A DNA stretch of 64,000 bases from Hoyosella rhizosphaerae (GCF_014643175.1 NZ_BMJH01000002.1:310001-374000); one strand, 5' to 3'. Shown: positions 8,881 to 18,908, counted from the stretch's first letter. Numbers and translations are program-made. Notes: generated by a model not told the origin, from the letters alone.

Positions 8881-9453
8881 GGGTGCTCCTAGCATCGTGT
8901 CCGCTTATTTGCTGTCCGAATCTGGGGGAACTGTAGAGCGGGCCCCGGTGCCTGGAGCGCGGCTCGGGGGCGCGGTGGGGAACTGTGTCTGGTTCGATGC
9001 GCTGGCTTTATCCAGGTGAGACTGGCCGTCTAGCCCGTTTTTGGGTGGCGTGGAGTTCAGTATGTGGATGAGCGAAATATCTAATATGTACGAATTTCAA
9101 TGTGATGCACTTCATAGTGACAGTGTGTAATTTGTCGGAATTGCTGCTAGGTCAACTGATTTCGTCGGCCTCGGTCGAACGAAAGGTGGCGTGGCGGTCT
9201 ACGCCCTATTTAATTACGGTGTGTGATCACTTTCATTCAAACTTAAACCTTGTTATCTTTGCGTGGTCCTTTTGGGAGAAGAATTCGGTTTTCATTCTTT
9301 GAATTGAATCCATGCCAGCGCAGACACTTGCTGTGTTATGCGCAATGTCGCCATTTGGTGGCGTGTCGAAAGGTCGAATTCCTTTCGAATGAAGGTGTTT
9401 CAGTTGTTGAATTGACGCCTACCCGATAATGAGATCGGCCAAAAAAGGAACCC
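8881..9453. promoter_or_regulatory. Divergent intergenic region with candidate promoter for the initiating transferase
   Basis: No gene is supported here. The stretch from about 9060 to 9450 is markedly AT-richer than its surroundings. Just before the plus-strand gene at 9454 there is a TTGTTG (9404-9409) and a GATAAT (9425-9430), spaced 15 bases, a weak sigma-70-like promoter, and AAAAAAGGA as ribosome binding site. The region separates the two beta-helix genes from the transferase/kinase part of the locus and is the likeliest control region of the polysaccharide cluster. No clear operator palindrome was found. Confidence 0.4.
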
Positions 9454-11016
9454 ATGACCGTAATTAACGGGTCGCTCCCCGAAAAAATTGAGACGACCGA
9501 CGATAGTCAGTCGACTCCTCGGGTGCCGATGCGGAAGTTAAGTGCGCCCACGAACCACGTAACGCTACCGCCTAGGCCGCGCGTGCGACATTGGTCTTTC
9601 TGGTTTCGAACGCTCCTGCGGTTTACGGACACCCTTGTTGTTATCGCAGCGGTAGCTACCGCCCAAATGATTCGCTTCGGTGTCGAGGGCGCACTGGTCT
9701 ACCCAATACCGGACATCCTCGGATATACGGCAGTTTCCCTCTTCATCATCGTGGTTTGGCTCGCCGCACTTGTGCTGCTCGGAGCCCGTGACGTCCGAAT
9801 TATCGGTACCGGTGGCGAGGAATATCAGCGGATCATTCAATCCACACTCACAGTCTTCGGCGTCATCGCCATCGTAGGGTTACTGTTTCAACTCGATCTT
9901 GCGCGTGGTTACCTCGCCATCGCTTTCCCACTAGGACTCGTCGGTCTGCTCGTTTCACGATGGTTGGCGCGGCGTCTTCTGAGCAACGCTCGCGCGAGCG
10001 GGCACTGCTCAACCAATGTGATCGTCGTCGGTGGCGGAAAGGCTGCCATCGACATGATGTCCGGGTTCCGTCGGCAACCAGCACTGGGGTACAACGTGGC
10101 GGGTGTGTGCATCCCCGGCTACGTAGGCGCGGCCAATCAAACGATTTCGATCGGCGATGAATCAATCCCGATCTTGGGTGATGAAACAGCGGTGCTCGAT
10201 GCAGTCTGCACCACACGGTCGAACACAGTCGCCGTCACCGCCACCGAACAAATTGGCCCCCACGGGCTACGCGACCTCGCATGGAGCCTCCAAGAACTCG
10301 GAGTAGACCTCGTTGTACACCCAGGAGTGATGGACGTGGCGGGGCCGCGGTTGAAGATCCGGCCAGTCGCAGGAATGCCGCTGCTGCACGTCGAGGAGCC
10401 ACAATACGAAGGCGCCACGCGCATCAAGAAGGCCTTGTTCGACCGAATAGGTGCCCTCGTTTCGCTTCTAGTTTTCGCGCCAATCATGATCGCAGTCGCC
10501 ATCGCAATCAAGGCCCACGATCGTGGCCCAGTCTTCTACCGTCAGGTCAGGGTGGGCAAGCAAGGGCGTGAGCTGCGGATGTGGAAGTTCCGCTCAATGG
10601 TGCCTAACGCAGACAAGCTGCTAAACGAAACCCGCGCAGAACTGGGACTTGAAGATGACACGTTCTTCAAAGCCGAGAACGACCCACGAATCACCCCAAT
10701 TGGGCGGTTTATTCGGCGCACAAGCATCGACGAACTTCCGCAACTGTTCAACGTGCTCATGGGTCAGATGAGCTTGGTTGGACCGCGACCACTTGTCAAC
10801 GGTGAAGGGTCGGAAATCCCTGACTACGTTGAACGACGCATTCTCGTTCGACCAGGCATGACGGGTCTGTGGCAGGTTTCGGGGCGGTCGTCACTATCAG
10901 AAGATGATCGAGTTCGCCTCGATCTGTCCTACGTCGAGAACTGGTCGATGATGCAAGACGTTGTCATCATGTGGCGCACCGTTCGCACTGTGCTGCAGGG
11001 CGACGGCGCGTACTAA
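9454..11016 (+). CDS. Undecaprenyl-phosphate sugar phosphotransferase (WbaP/WcaJ-like polyprenyl glycosylphosphotransferase)
   Basis: About 520 residues. Residues 45-180 hold about four membrane helices, followed by a CoA-binding-like domain with VIVVGGGKAAIDMM. A fifth helix (DRIGALVSLLVFAPIMIAVA) leads into the bacterial sugar transferase domain: KAHDRGPVFYRQVRVGKQG, MWKFRSMVPNAD, NDPRITPIGRFIRRTSIDEL, LPQLFNVLMGQMSLVGPRP and RPGMTGLWQVSGRS. These are the conserved motifs of PF02397 enzymes, which move a sugar-1-phosphate from a nucleotide sugar to undecaprenyl phosphate and so start each repeat unit. AAAAAAGGA precedes the ATG. A strong hairpin follows the stop, so it is probably a single-gene transcript. 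Confidence 0.92.
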   Translation: MTVINGSLPEKIETTDDSQSTPRVPMRKLSAPTNHVTLPPRPRVRHWSFWFRTLLRFTDTLVVIAAVATAQMIRFGVEGALVYPIPDILGYTAVSLFIIVVWLAALVLLGARDVRIIGTGGEEYQRIIQSTLTVFGVIAIVGLLFQLDLARGYLAIAFPLGLVGLLVSRWLARRLLSNARASGHCSTNVIVVGGGKAAIDMMSGFRRQPALGYNVAGVCIPGYVGAANQTISIGDESIPILGDETAVLDAVCTTRSNTVAVTATEQIGPHGLRDLAWSLQELGVDLVVHPGVMDVAGPRLKIRPVAGMPLLHVEEPQYEGATRIKKALFDRIGALVSLLVFAPIMIAVAIAIKAHDRGPVFYRQVRVGKQGRELRMWKFRSMVPNADKLLNETRAELGLEDDTFFKAENDPRITPIGRFIRRTSIDELPQLFNVLMGQMSLVGPRPLVNGEGSEIPDYVERRILVRPGMTGLWQVSGRSSLSEDDRVRLDLSYVENWSMMQDVVIMWRTVRTVLQGDGAY

Positions 11017-11031
11017 CCGACGCAAAAAGTT

Positions 11032-11064
11032 GAGGGCCACGCGGTTCGTTACCGCGTGGCCCTC
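11032..11064. terminator. Hairpin terminator between convergent genes
   Basis: A perfect 13-bp stem, GAGGGCCACGCGG (11032-11044) and its complement (11052-11064), with a 7-base loop. An A-run lies on the left (11024-11028) and a T-rich stretch on the right, so it can serve both the transferase gene and the convergent Hsp70-like gene. Confidence 0.85.
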
Positions 11065-11109
11065 TGCTTTGCTTCGGGGCTCTGTACCGCTTGGGAGTAA
11101 CGCCAAAAC

Positions 11110-12486
11110 TCAGGCGAGAAGTAGCAGCCACAGAACGACGACAACAAATCCTGCACCAAGTCCTAACAAGCCTGTCATGGCGATCGCAGAAGCGGACACT
11201 GCGCGTTTCGAACGACGTCGCTTGCGTCGACGCTTCCGTGGTGAACGAGCAGCAGTTTTGATTTCCACTACCTTTTTCCCCGCAGCCAGGGGATGCGTAG
11301 AAGTGTCGGGCCGAGCCGACCTGGCAGGTCGCACCTCCGATGAATGCTCGAGCTGATCATCGGCTACAACGGATGGCTCTGCTAACTGAGTGGCATGAAC
11401 CCGAGGATTCGACGCCACAGGCGCAACGTACTTGCTTCCAACTTGGCCGCCGCAGCGCGGTGCTTCGGCGGGCAAAACGTCGGGATCCGGCGAAACATCC
11501 ACGGGCTCAGCTGGGCTTGACGGCTTCGGCTTTGCACTGGCTCGGCGGTCGTCAATGACGAGACTGTCGTCAAGCTCGGGTGCGGGAGCAGCCTCGTCAA
11601 GGGGAGGCTGGCTGGGTTGCGGCCGGGTGGGTGGATACCACTGTTGGTAAAAATTAAGGGCACCGAGCGCTGCGGCGTTCTCATGATCCGGGGGCACAAC
11701 AACGCTGCAAGTGGGGTGTTCACTAGTGCGTCGAACAAGAGCGTCAAAAAACATACCGCCGCCGAAAACGCACAAGACGTCCGGTTCCACTTGGGCTTTT
11801 TCGCACAGTGCCTCAATGTGTGACACTGCAAGGCTTGTTTGGTCCGCAACGATGCCATCAACGTCGCTGCGTGTTATCTCAATCGTCGCGCTGCCCTTAG
11901 TCAGGGTGGCTGTGTCCTGATCAGCGAGTTGCTTTCGCAGCATGGTGGCTTTTGCCACCCCAATTCGCACACCGGGCGCCTTCTCAGCGACGATATCCCG
12001 AATGTGTTCGTCGACTCCCGCCAAGGTCAACTGTGGATCAAATTTTGCCGCAAGTCGGGTACCTGTGTATCCGTCATACAGTGCGGACTGACAACCGTCA
12101 TCTGTGACCATGACAAGGGCAACAGTTGCGGCACCTCGAACTTGTTCAAGGGTGCGAGCAAAACGCCACATCGCTTCATCGACGGGAACAAAACGCTGGT
12201 CCTTGATCCCCTGAGCAGTAAGTACCTGGTTTGCTTGATCCTGTTGTTCGGGGGTCATACAAGCGATGACTACGCGGCCTAGGTCAGCATGCTTCGTAGC
12301 GGCGCGAATCCGGGTGATACCGATCATCGACGAGACAATGTCACCCACATCGTGTGCATTGTCACGGTTGAGAGGACGAAATCGGAATTCAGGCTCGTCC
12401 TCGGGCCCGTGAAGTGCCGACCTAACGCCATCGGAAGTGACGATGATGCCCAAGTTTTCTTTGTTCGCGTGTCCCTGGGCTGTCAT
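11110..12486 (-). CDS. Hsp70-like (actin-fold) protein with C-terminal membrane anchor
   Basis: About 458 residues. The first 270 residues resemble a divergent Hsp70/actin-type ATPase half: it starts NLGIIVTSDGVRSAL and ends with VLCVFGGGMFFDALVRR, then VVVPPDHENAAALGALNFY, which matches the adenosine/phosphate-2 region plus the terminal ALGAA-like motif of actinobacterial Hsp70-like proteins. Residues about 280-420 are a low-complexity Pro/Ser/Ala linker. A strongly basic stretch (SPRKRRRKRRRSKR) precedes a single membrane helix (AIAMTGLLGLGAGFVVVVLW) at the extreme C-terminus, so the protein is tail-anchored with its ATPase-like part in the cytoplasm. The canonical N-terminal phosphate-1 loop is weak, so activity is doubtful. 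It lies just downstream of the BY-kinase gene, 142 bases away, and may belong to the same operon. Confidence 0.55.
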   Translation of the reverse strand: MTAQGHANKENLGIIVTSDGVRSALHGPEDEPEFRFRPLNRDNAHDVGDIVSSMIGITRIRAATKHADLGRVVIACMTPEQQDQANQVLTAQGIKDQRFVPVDEAMWRFARTLEQVRGAATVALVMVTDDGCQSALYDGYTGTRLAAKFDPQLTLAGVDEHIRDIVAEKAPGVRIGVAKATMLRKQLADQDTATLTKGSATIEITRSDVDGIVADQTSLAVSHIEALCEKAQVEPDVLCVFGGGMFFDALVRRTSEHPTCSVVVPPDHENAAALGALNFYQQWYPPTRPQPSQPPLDEAAPAPELDDSLVIDDRRASAKPKPSSPAEPVDVSPDPDVLPAEAPRCGGQVGSKYVAPVASNPRVHATQLAEPSVVADDQLEHSSEVRPARSARPDTSTHPLAAGKKVVEIKTAARSPRKRRRKRRRSKRAVSASAIAMTGLLGLGAGFVVVVLWLLLLA

Positions 12487-12628
12487 GACTTCGCCTCCGT
12501 ACCGGTATTCACGGTGGAATCCCCTCGCTGTGACTATTGCCAGCTACGTCTCTTGCTGGTGCTGTCGAAGAGGGCACCCCCTCACCATAATTCTCTTTGC
12601 TGGTTACATACTCAACATCTGCTCCGGT

Positions 12629-14047
12629 TTATCCTTCGGCACCTCGCGACCGTGCATTGGCGACCTTGTACGCACGGCTCTGTTGTGGGAGCGACGTATC
12701 TGACTCGTAGTAGTACGAATACTCGTAACCAGAAGCAGCATTGTGCGAAATCATCGTCAATACTGTACCGAGGATGGTGGCACCCACTTTGTCGAGATCC
12801 AGAAGCGCCCGACGGAGCTCTTCACGTTTCGTCTTGCCGTGCCGGACCACCATGAGTGCCCCGTCGCTCATCTTGGCTAGGACAGCTGAATCGCTCACCG
12901 GCAAAAGTGGGGGAGCGTCGATAACTACGTAGTCAAATTGTTCACGTAGCTCCTCAATTACCTGACGTGCGTGCGCGGAGCTGAGCAACTCGCTTGGATT
13001 TGGCGGGATCGAACCAGAGCCAATAACGAAGACGCCGGGCACAGAAGTCGGCTGGAGCACTTCTTCGACCGTCGCCTGTCCCGCAAGAACTGTTGTCAAC
13101 CCAACTTCTTGCACGAGGCCGAGATATTTGGTGACGCGGGGGCGCCTGAGGTCGCCTTCAAGCAGACACACTGTGTGGCCGGCTTCAGCGAGTACCAGTG
13201 CAATGTTGGCGGCAGAAGTGGTCTTTCCTTCACCAGGCAAGCAACTAGTGATGGTGATGACTTTCGGCGCGTTATCAATATTGAGGAACTGCAAGTTAGT
13301 GCGCAACGAGCGATACGCTTCAGCACCAGCGGAGCGGGTGTCACTGAAGTTGATCGCCGGGTACTTGACGCGGTCCTTTTCGTAGGGGATTGTCCCGACA
13401 AGCGCGATTTCGCCCACCTCTTCGAGCGTGTGGCGGTCCTTGATTGTGTTGTCGAGGCGGTCGCGAATGATTGCCAAACCGACACCAATGAGCAAACCAA
13501 CAACAAACCCGAGGGCAATATTCGCCAAGCGTTTAGGCGCAATCGGATTCTCGGATATCGCGGCCTGTTCCACAATCGCGACTTGTGCTGGTGGTGGAGT
13601 GCCTTCGGTGACAGTTTCCAGCTCCGCGACCATTCCGATGAATTCGGCGGCAAGCGCGTTCGCGATATCACGCGCAAGCACGGGATCAGTATCGCGAACA
13701 GTGATGTCGATCAAAACGGTCTCAGGCGCCGATGTCGCAAGCACTCGGTTGTGGAAATACTCCGGCCCAACATTGAGATCAAGAGAGTCGATCGCACGCT
13801 CAGCAAGAGCGTCCCCCATAATCAACTGTCGATAAGAACTGACGCGTTCCTGTGAAAAACGCCCGCCCTGGTACAGTTCCCCGGCTGACTGGTTAGACGA
13901 CGTCGAAACAAACAACTGTGCAGTCGAAGCATAAATCGACGGGCTTAAAACCGAGTACACAATTGCGGCGAGCGTTGTCGCAGCAGTGATTGCCGTGACG
14001 ATTCGCCACCGGTTCCGAAGAATTCGGACGAACTCCTGCAGGTCCAT
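12629..14047 (-). CDS. Wzc/CpsCD-like polysaccharide co-polymerase fused to BY-type tyrosine kinase
   Basis: About 472 residues. An N-terminal Wzz domain (helix 1 near residues 15-38, helix 2 near 172-195, with the extracellular part between) is joined to a cytoplasmic bacterial tyrosine kinase. Kinase motifs are clear: Walker A SCLPGEGKTTSAANIA, Walker A' CLLEGDLRRPRV and Walker B YVVIDAPPLLPVSD. The tail has a tyrosine cluster (GYEYSYYYES), the site of autophosphorylation in this family. The fusion of sensor and kinase in one chain is the proteobacterial/actinobacterial arrangement. It would control chain length and polymer export together with the phosphatase at the left edge and the Wzy-like protein. 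Confidence 0.92.
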   Translation of the reverse strand: MDLQEFVRILRNRWRIVTAITAATTLAAIVYSVLSPSIYASTAQLFVSTSSNQSAGELYQGGRFSQERVSSYRQLIMGDALAERAIDSLDLNVGPEYFHNRVLATSAPETVLIDITVRDTDPVLARDIANALAAEFIGMVAELETVTEGTPPPAQVAIVEQAAISENPIAPKRLANIALGFVVGLLIGVGLAIIRDRLDNTIKDRHTLEEVGEIALVGTIPYEKDRVKYPAINFSDTRSAGAEAYRSLRTNLQFLNIDNAPKVITITSCLPGEGKTTSAANIALVLAEAGHTVCLLEGDLRRPRVTKYLGLVQEVGLTTVLAGQATVEEVLQPTSVPGVFVIGSGSIPPNPSELLSSAHARQVIEELREQFDYVVIDAPPLLPVSDSAVLAKMSDGALMVVRHGKTKREELRRALLDLDKVGATILGTVLTMISHNAASGYEYSYYYESDTSLPQQSRAYKVANARSRGAEG

Positions 14048-14119
14048 ATGTTTCCTAACCCTGTTAGCGCCGAGATGGGTGTTGTGCGGGCGTCATTGCT
14101 GAGCCCGGAGAAAAGCTGG

Positions 14120-15094
14120 TTACGTTCGGATGTGTTCCTTGTTGGTTCGGTACCACTCAACGGTGCTCGTGATCCCGTCACGCAAATCAACAGAGGAAGT
14201 CCAGCCAGATTCGGCAAGTCTTGACACGTCGAGAAGTTTGCGTGGAGTCCCATCAGGTTTTGATGTATCCCACGCAATTTCACCCTGATAGCCCACGGCC
14301 GCGGCTACCATTTCGGCGATTTCTTTGATCGTGGTGTCACGACCAGTTCCTACATTCACCTGCGACGGACCATCGTAGTGTTCGAAGAGGTGAAACACCG
14401 CAGCTGCCATATCGTCCACATGGAGAAACTCGCGGCGCGGCGATCCGGTGCCCCAGTTCTCGACTGAAGTTGCACCGGACTCGCGCGCTTCGTCGAAGCG
14501 GCGGATCAACGCAGGGAGCACATGTGACCCCGTCGGTGAGAAATTATCGCCAGGCCCATAAAGGTTGGTCGGCATAGCGGAAATCCAGGGCAGTCCATGT
14601 TGTCGCCGAACGGCTTGCACCTGCACAATCCCGGCAATCTTGGCGATCGCATACGCATCGTTCGTCGGCTCAAGATGCCCGGTGAGCAGATAGTCCTCTT
14701 TGATTGGCTGCGGGGCAAACTTCGGATAGATGCACGACGACCCGAGGAACTGCAGCCGCTCGACACGTTGCGCAAGCGCCGCATCCATGACGTTGACCTG
14801 GATCTGCATGTTCTCGGACAAAAAATCAGCCGGGTAGGTGTTGTTTGCCATGATGCCGCCCACTTTCGCGGCTGCCAGAGCAACATACCGAGGTTTCGTG
14901 TCAGCAAAAAAATCGAACACGGCATGTCGATCACGCAAGTCAAGTTCCGACGACGTTCGTCCAATCAGGTTTGTAAAACCCTCGGATTCAAGCTTGCGCC
15001 AGATCGCAGAACCGACCATCCCGCGATGCCCTGCCACATAGAAAGGGGCAGCTCGGTCAAGGGGAGCAGGGGTGAAATCTAGGTCTGTCATCAC
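14120..15094 (-). CDS. fcl: GDP-L-fucose synthase
   Basis: About 324 residues of the short-chain dehydrogenase superfamily. It has the NADP-binding VAGHRGMVGSAIWRKLES near residue 22 and the catalytic Y-x3-K in NDAYAIAKIAGI. Other family marks are LGSSCIYPKFAPQPIKE, PTNLYGPGDNFSPTGSHVLP and the C-terminal GTPRKLLDVSRL. The enzyme epimerises and reduces GDP-4-keto-6-deoxy-D-mannose to GDP-L-fucose. The GTG at 15094 shares one base with the gmd stop (TAGTG), an ATG follows at 15091, so the two genes are translationally coupled. It supplies the activated sugar for the polysaccharide. Confidence 0.93.
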   Translation of the reverse strand: MMTDLDFTPAPLDRAAPFYVAGHRGMVGSAIWRKLESEGFTNLIGRTSSELDLRDRHAVFDFFADTKPRYVALAAAKVGGIMANNTYPADFLSENMQIQVNVMDAALAQRVERLQFLGSSCIYPKFAPQPIKEDYLLTGHLEPTNDAYAIAKIAGIVQVQAVRRQHGLPWISAMPTNLYGPGDNFSPTGSHVLPALIRRFDEARESGATSVENWGTGSPRREFLHVDDMAAAVFHLFEHYDGPSQVNVGTGRDTTIKEIAEMVAAAVGYQGEIAWDTSKPDGTPRKLLDVSRLAESGWTSSVDLRDGITSTVEWYRTNKEHIRT

Positions 15095-16119
15095 TACTTC
15101 CAGTCGGGCAGGTCTGGCCGGTCAATCCACGTTCCGCCCTCATGCTTGAGCGCCTCGATGTCGGCGTCGACCATGATGCGTGCAAGTTCGGGCGTTTGAA
15201 CCTTGGGTTTCCATCCGAGGATGCGTTCAGCTTTGCTGGCGTCACCCACAAGAGCATCAACCTCGGTAGGGCGGAGGTAACGCTCGTCAAAGCGAACGTG
15301 TTCCTCCCAGTCCAATCCAGCGCGAGTGAACGCTTCGACGAGAAAATCACGGACGGTGAAGTTGCCACCAGTGGCCATGACGAAGTCATCGGGCTCGTCC
15401 GCCTGCAGCATCCGCCACATTCCCTCGACATACTCCGGCGCGTAACCCCAGTCACGAATCGCATCTAGGTTACCCATGTACACATACTTTTCTTTGCCTG
15501 CCGCGATCCGGGCGACGGCTCGGGTGATTTTGCGGGTCACAAATGTTTCACCGCGACGCGGCGATTCGTGGTTGAACAAGATGCCATTGACCGCGAACAT
15601 GTCATACGCCTCGCGGTAGTTTTTGGTCACCCAATATGCGTAGAGCTTGGCTGCGCCGTACGGCGAGCGGGGGTAAAACGGGGTGTCCTCATTCTGCGGC
15701 GGTGGGGAAGCGCCAAAGAGTTCCGAGGTTGAGGCCTGGTAGTAGCGGCAATCAACGCCAGCGAGCCGTACGGCTTCCAATAGTCGGATTGCGCCGATAC
15801 CAGTGGTATCACCGGTGTGTTCGGGTTCATCGAAACTCACCCGCACATGCGATTGCGCGGCAAGGTTATAAACCTCGTCAGGGTGAATCTTCGCCATCAA
15901 GGTGACAAGCCGAGCGCCGTCGCTGAGGTCACCATAATGCAAGAACATCTTGGCGCCGGATTCGTGCGGATCCGCATAAAGGTGATCAATGCGATGCGTG
16001 TTGAACGTAGAGGCGCGACGGATGAGGCCGTGAACCTCATACCCCTTCCTCAGTAGCAACTCGGCGAGGTACGAGCCATCTTGGCCCGTAATTCCTGTAA
16101 TCAGGGCACGCTTAGTCAT
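15094..16119 (-). CDS. gmd: GDP-mannose 4,6-dehydratase
   Basis: About 341 residues. The N-terminus [19 protein letters not shown] is the characteristic nucleotide-binding motif. [44 protein letters not shown], the catalytic Y-x3-K in [15 protein letters not shown], and [16 protein letters not shown] are all typical GMD segments. It converts GDP-D-mannose to GDP-4-keto-6-deoxymannose, the substrate for the downstream fcl product. Its start overlaps the end of the upstream glycosyltransferase gene by 4 bases. Length is normal for the family and no key residue is missing. Confidence 0.95.
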   Translation of the reverse strand: MTKRALITGITGQDGSYLAELLLRKGYEVHGLIRRASTFNTHRIDHLYADPHESGAKMFLHYGDLSDGARLVTLMAKIHPDEVYNLAAQSHVRVSFDEPEHTGDTTGIGAIRLLEAVRLAGVDCRYYQASTSELFGASPPPQNEDTPFYPRSPYGAAKLYAYWVTKNYREAYDMFAVNGILFNHESPRRGETFVTRKITRAVARIAAGKEKYVYMGNLDAIRDWGYAPEYVEGMWRMLQADEPDDFVMATGGNFTVRDFLVEAFTRAGLDWEEHVRFDERYLRPTEVDALVGDASKAERILGWKPKVQTPELARIMVDADIEALKHEGGTWIDRPDLPDWK

Positions 16120-17399
16120 GGCGCTCCTAGCTTCTTCAGTGGTGAACGAGAATTGTGATTGTTCTTAGCGCTGACGAGCTCAGCGAGCCATGCTTCATAC
16201 TGGTCGATAGCAAATTGTTGAGATAGTTCTTGAGAGCAGAATCGTTGCCCTGCAGCGCCCAGGGCGGCGCTACGCTCCGGGTCGGCGGCCAGAGCCATCA
16301 CTGCATCAGCGAGCGCACTTGGTTCGCTGGGATCAACTTGAACACCGGCGCCCGAGTTTCGGATCTCGTCGGCAGTAACACTGCGACTGTCGGTCGCAGC
16401 CACCACTGGTCGACCGGTAGTGAAATACGACGTGAGCTTGCTCGGCACCGACATGTCGGATAGCCCCGAGAGTTCGTTGAGAACCAACACATCGGCAGCG
16501 GCCATGGCTAGCCGAAACTCTCGATCAGGCAACGGCGGAATGAAAGAAATATTGGGCAACCCCTCAGCGAGAGCTTCCAGCCGTTGCCGCTGGTTTCCAT
16601 CGCCAAGGAGCACGAATCGCAGGCGAGGCGAATGTGTCGCCGCGTATCGCGCCGCCTCCACTACGTTGTCGAGTCCTTGCTTTGCACCCATATTTCCGGC
16701 GTGAAGCGCGATGACCTCAGTGGGGTCCCACCCAAGTTCTTTTCGGGCCACACTCTGCTCGGGAAGTTGCATCGGAGTGAGATGTGTCCAATTGCGAATA
16801 ACTCTGATGCGGTCGGAAGGCACGCCGAGATCCCGGACCATATGAGCGCGCATCCTATCGTGGATGGCAGCAACACCATCCGCAGCCCGAAGGGTGCGGG
16901 ATTCGATTGCCGCTAAGAGTGCTGCAGCCCGACCGCCACCAGTTCCGGTTTCTTTCGCGCCGAGACCGTACAGGTCTTGAACCCACACGCCAACCGCGGG
17001 GCGACGCATCGTCAAACGCGTGCGCGCAACACTCATCGCTGTCGACAGCAACGCGGGGCTGACACAGAGGATCACATCGGGCGACCCCCATCGTCCGACA
17101 TTTGAGCGTACGCCGAAGCTAACTTCCATTCGCGCTCGGTCACGTGGTTTGTTGGGATCGGGAATATGAGGACGAAATCGTTCCACTGACACACCGTCGA
17201 GTACCTCGTGCATCCGCCTTCCGGCGTAACCGTCGGCGACGGACCACGCCGGGTAGTGCGGATACCCAGTCCTCACCGTCACGTGGTGGCCGCGCGCGGC
17301 CAGTTCCGTGGCAAGCTTCGACGTGTAAGGACCGTTCCCAGCGTGTTCTGGCGCGTAATGCAGCCCAAGTATCAAAATGCGCATACGCGTGTCTGTCAC
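16116..17399 (-). CDS. Glycosyltransferase, WbuB-like GT4 family
   Basis: About 427 residues. The N-domain begins [20 protein letters not shown], a pattern typical of WbuB-like L-fucosamine/fucose transferases. The C-domain shows [60 protein letters not shown] and [20 protein letters not shown]. It is the first gene of the gmd-fcl operon, so transfer of fucose or another 6-deoxysugar is a reasonable guess, though not proven. A GTG at 17399 and an in-frame ATG at 17384 (starting MRILIL) are both possible starts; the ATG fits the family better. Confidence 0.8.
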   Translation of the reverse strand: MTDTRMRILILGLHYAPEHAGNGPYTSKLATELAARGHHVTVRTGYPHYPAWSVADGYAGRRMHEVLDGVSVERFRPHIPDPNKPRDRARMEVSFGVRSNVGRWGSPDVILCVSPALLSTAMSVARTRLTMRRPAVGVWVQDLYGLGAKETGTGGGRAAALLAAIESRTLRAADGVAAIHDRMRAHMVRDLGVPSDRIRVIRNWTHLTPMQLPEQSVARKELGWDPTEVIALHAGNMGAKQGLDNVVEAARYAATHSPRLRFVLLGDGNQRQRLEALAEGLPNISFIPPLPDREFRLAMAAADVLVLNELSGLSDMSVPSKLTSYFTTGRPVVAATDSRSVTADEIRNSGAGVQVDPSEPSALADAVMALAADPERSAALGAAGQRFCSQELSQQFAIDQYEAWLAELVSAKNNHNSRSPLKKLGAP

Positions 17400-17513
17400 G
17401 GCACGACTTTAGCCTGCCCGGCTTGCGTAGTACGCACCTTTACATGAAGTTTTGTTTTCTTACGTATTCGAAATTCACAAAGGTACAAGTATGGCTGCTT
17501 TCTGCGCTATAAA

Positions 17514-18908
17514 TTGCAATGGGCAGTACTTGCGCGCTGTACTGTACGTTTCATTCAAGCGCTGGAGACGAAGGGCGGGCGGCACATTTCTGACCAGGAG
17601 AAGCCGCTAATAGCAGCGCCACCTGTTGGTGACTCGACTAAGCGTTGGCCACGCCGGGTTATTGGTTTGGCAAGTAATGTTCCGTTATTTGGTATGGGTA
17701 CGCCATTAGGGATGATCCCCATAACGGTTCTAGCTCTCATGCAAACAAATCTTCCGCGCGGTCGACTGCTTCGATTCTGTTTGCTCACAGCGGTGGCCGG
17801 TTTCGTCGCGTTGGGTGCATCCGCGGTGTGGCAGGACGTGCGCATCCCGATTGTCTCGATGCAGCACTTTTTAGTGTTTGCCGTCGCTGTGATCGGCCTC
17901 AGTGGAATCGTTCGTACCTCAGATGAAGCCGTCCACCTTCTTGCGTGGTTGTCGCTCGGCACTGTTGCTTACTACGTCATCATCGGGTCGGCGCGTACCG
18001 CAGAGGGAATTGAAGCTCTGTGGAAATTCGGTATCGCCTTCCCCGTCACCGCGTTGACGCTGTACTTACTTGTCAGGCGGAATGTGCCCGGCTACGTCGT
18101 GACGTTCGCGTTGGTCGGGTTTGGTATCTACGGCATGTATCTGAACAGCCGTGCGTACGCGTTGATCTGTTTTGCTGTTGCCCTCTTCGATTTCCTCCGA
18201 CGCAGCCGCAAAGGATTGACAAGGCTCCGCCTTTGGCTGGGAATTACAGGTCTTCTTGCGCTGGGCACCGTGACACCTCAACTTATGCTGTCGGGCGTGT
18301 TTGGCGAGGAAGTGCGGCTGAAAACACTGTCACAAACCACGGGTGACGGCTTCGCGCTCCTCGATGGGCGAACTGAGCCCCCACTGGCGATTGCCGCAAT
18401 CATGGAGAAACCCTTCGCGGGCTGGGGGAACGAGCAAGCCATTACCTGGCATGTGATCTATTCGGGGGTAAGGCTCGCTGAATACATGGGCATGTACAAC
18501 CCCGACGACTATCTGCGCTACTGGGTTCGACCAGGAGGGCGAATCTCGATCCACTCAATCTTCTTCGAATCGTGGATTCAAGGCGGCATCATCGCAGCGC
18601 TTTTCCCCATAGCGCTGCTCGTGACTCTTGTTGTGGGTTTCGTTCGTATGCGCGGCAAGTATTCGATCGTGGTTACTCTTGTCTGCGCCCAGGCGTCATG
18701 GGACCTCATCTTCTCTCCGTGGGTAGCCAACAAGTCCATCTACCTTGCAGTACTTGTGTTGGCTGTGACGTTGCCGCTCTCACGTGAGCAGCTCGACGAA
18801 ATGGAGATGACCTCCGCACACCGGTCAGCACGACTTTCGTTGTTGAGTCAGCCGCCAGGGCTTAGGTCGGGCGCTTACGGCAAGGTTCAAGACGGACCCA
18901 ATACATAG
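17514..18908 (+). CDS. O-antigen polymerase/ligase-like membrane protein (Wzy-like)
   Basis: About 464 residues, with roughly ten hydrophobic helices and a large extracytoplasmic loop near residues 260-345 that contains the segment FAGWGNEQAITWHVIYSG. This topology, with a glycine/arginine-containing loop (LLDGRTEPPLAIAAIMEKPF), is typical of PF04932 Wzy/WaaL-type proteins. It would join flipped repeat units in the periplasm-like space. The frame opens with a TTG at 17514 and about 60 polar residues before the first helix; no strong ribosome binding site decides the start, and a shorter version is possible. It is divergent from the gmd operon. Confidence 0.72.
   Translation: MQWAVLARCTVRFIQALETKGGRHISDQEKPLIAAPPVGDSTKRWPRRVIGLASNVPLFGMGTPLGMIPITVLALMQTNLPRGRLLRFCLLTAVAGFVALGASAVWQDVRIPIVSMQHFLVFAVAVIGLSGIVRTSDEAVHLLAWLSLGTVAYYVIIGSARTAEGIEALWKFGIAFPVTALTLYLLVRRNVPGYVVTFALVGFGIYGMYLNSRAYALICFAVALFDFLRRSRKGLTRLRLWLGITGLLALGTVTPQLMLSGVFGEEVRLKTLSQTTGDGFALLDGRTEPPLAIAAIMEKPFAGWGNEQAITWHVIYSGVRLAEYMGMYNPDDYLRYWVRPGGRISIHSIFFESWIQGGIIAALFPIALLVTLVVGFVRMRGKYSIVVTLVCAQASWDLIFSPWVANKSIYLAVLVLAVTLPLSREQLDEMEMTSAHRSARLSLLSQPPGLRSGAYGKVQDGPNT

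Noticed and set aside
12971..13855. 294-codon plus-strand frame opposite the BY-kinase
   Set aside because: The opposite strand is an unmistakable Wzc-like protein; this frame has no matching domain or ribosome site.
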